The notes below the pieces were generated by a model, which did not search any database, was not told where the DNA came from, and saw only the letters and a program-made list of their open reading frames with translations. Positions 5,616 to 6,576 of a stretch of DNA of 6,576 nucleotides are shown piece after piece (position 1 is the first letter of the stretch; each line of letters begins with the position of its first letter). The translations under genes were made by a program, and so were the position numbers. Source of the stretch: Alphaproteobacteria bacterium (GTDB taxonomy: Bacteria; Pseudomonadota; Alphaproteobacteria; Rhodobacterales; Rhodobacteraceae); assembly GCA_030424705.1 (NCBI GenBank), contig JAUHWJ010000119.1, forward strand, positions 1 through 6,576. The letters are read 5' to 3'.

Positions 5616-6437
5616 TCAGCCGAGCAGCCCCTCCACCAGCCGGCTCCCCGGCGCCGCCAGCCCGTCGATCACGTCGAAATGGTGCCGGCCCGGGATCTCT
5701 TCCGCCGCCGTCGCCGCGCCGAGCCCGGCCCAGATATTGGCGAGGAGGGCGTTCTGCCGGCGGAATTCCGGCCGCTCCTCCGCCCCCGCGACGCAGAGGA
5801 GCCGCGCGCCCGGAACGGGGGAGAGGAGCGCGGGGCTCTCCGCCGCCGCCTCCCGGGCGTCAAGCCGGAGGTCGGCGTTCATCGCCGTGCGGAGGAGCGG
5901 CCTGAGGTCATGCACGCCCGAAATGGAGACGACCCGCGCCACCCGTGACAGAACCTCCGCCGGCAGCGGCCCGCCCTCCGCGATCATCCGCGCCGCGAGA
6001 TGCCCGCCCGCCGAATGCCCGGTCAGGCGCAGCGGGCCGGGAACGCGCCGCGCGGCGAAGGCGACGGCGCGCCCGATCTCCTGCGTGATCGTTGAAATCC
6101 GCGCCGCGGGCGCGAGCGTGTAGGACGGCATGGCGACCGCCCAGCCCCGCGCCAGCGGCCCGGCCGCGAGCCACGACCAGGCCGACTTGTCGAAGGCCCG
6201 CCAATAGCCCCCGTGGATGAAGACGACGATGCCCCGCGCCGCGCCCTCGGGATGGAAGAGGTCGAGCCTCTGTCGCTCCCCGGGCCCGTAGGCGAGGTCG
6301 ACCTCCGCCCGCGCGCCCATCGCCGCCCGGAACGAAGCCGCCGCCGCGGCCCAGCGCGGCGGATAGTCCGCGGCCCCGGCGATGTGGGCGCCGTTGGCGT
6401 AGGCGTCGTCCCAATCCTCGATCCGCGTCTCGTCCAT
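5616..6437 (-). CDS. Alpha/beta hydrolase, arylformamidase (kynurenine formamidase)-like
   Basis: The 273-residue product has the alpha/beta-hydrolase fold signatures of the esterase/arylformamidase group: FIHGGYWRAFDK (about 73-84) supplies the oxyanion-hole HGG(Y)W motif, GHSAGGHLAA (140-149) holds the nucleophile S142, and GRHHFDVIDG (250-259) holds the catalytic histidine (H252 or H253, probably H253). The acid residue is probably in VAGAEERPEFRRQ (E220 or E221) where relatives often have Asp. No signal peptide or membrane segment is seen, so it should be cytoplasmic. Relatives hydrolyse N-formyl-L-kynurenine in tryptophan breakdown, but many homologues act on other esters and no other kynurenine-pathway gene is recognised here, so no symbol is given. 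The ATG is preceded by GGAGG with a 5-base spacer. It is convergent with aspS. Confidence 0.85.
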   Translation of the reverse strand: MDETRIEDWDDAYANGAHIAGAADYPPRWAAAAASFRAAMGARAEVDLAYGPGERQRLDLFHPEGAARGIVVFIHGGYWRAFDKSAWSWLAAGPLARGWAVAMPSYTLAPAARISTITQEIGRAVAFAARRVPGPLRLTGHSAGGHLAARMIAEGGPLPAEVLSRVARVVSISGVHDLRPLLRTAMNADLRLDAREAAAESPALLSPVPGARLLCVAGAEERPEFRRQNALLANIWAGLGAATAAEEIPGRHHFDVIDGLAAPGSRLVEGLLG

Positions 6438-6503
6438 CGCGCCCTCCCTGCCCTCAGGCCGACAGAAGGGCGGATGCGGCGCGGATTGTCGAGGGGCGGG
6501 GCT

Positions 6504-6576
6504 TCAGGCGAACTCGCCCTGCGCGAACCATTCCCCCCGCCGCTCCGCCCCCAGCGTCTCGAAGAGCCAGAGCCGG
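6504..6576 (-). CDS. 3' end of an unidentified gene, cut by the window edge
   Basis: The minus-strand frame ending in TGA (complement of 6504-6506) reads RLWLFETLGAERRGEWFAQ then GEFA, and is open to the window edge. Nearly every codon ends in G or C, as in the genuine genes here, which supports real coding. The stop lies 66 bases before the start of the hydrolase gene on the same strand, so the two may be co-transcribed. I do not recognise the family from these 23 residues. Confidence 0.6.
   Translation of the reverse strand, partial: RLWLFETLGAERRGEWFAQGEFA

Overview
The window is about two-thirds G+C and its genes strongly prefer G/C-ending codons. The aspartyl-tRNA synthetase has the alphaproteobacterial, Rhodobacteraceae-like form (N-terminus [18 protein letters not shown], the [24 protein letters not shown] region, C-terminus [19 protein letters not shown]). 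I infer a member of the Rhodobacterales or a close relative. It is a chromosomal housekeeping neighbourhood. I see no phage genes, transposase, CRISPR array, tRNA or rRNA.

Layout from left to right. A possible truncated gene start (1-38, minus) lies just downstream of rnd, the gene for ribonuclease D (78-1256, minus). A 191-base divergent intergenic region follows. Next come four genes on the plus strand: a CPBP-family membrane protein that has lost the family's histidines (1448-2152), an OmpA-domain outer-membrane lipoprotein (2239-2874), a second CPBP-family membrane protein that keeps the catalytic residues (2927-3586), and aspS (3652-5505). A strong hairpin at 5517-5553 closes aspS. On the minus strand, convergent with aspS, is an alpha/beta hydrolase with arylformamidase-type HGGYW and GHSAGGH motifs (5616-6437), preceded upstream by the last codons of an unidentified gene (6504-6576, minus).

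How the genes relate. rnd (3'-end RNA trimming) and aspS (charging of tRNA-Asp, probably also tRNA-Asn) are general RNA/translation genes with no specific link to each other. The middle block is an envelope group: two related polytopic membrane proteins flank a peptidoglycan-binding lipoprotein, and each has its own upstream gap, so tight operon coupling is not required.

I found no convincing new multi-gene system. The two points most worth attention are (i) an in-frame stretch of aspS (about residues 361-391) whose codons switch abruptly to A/T endings and which looks like an inserted beta-hairpin in the GAD domain, and (ii) the degenerate, histidine-less CPBP paralogue next to an intact one.
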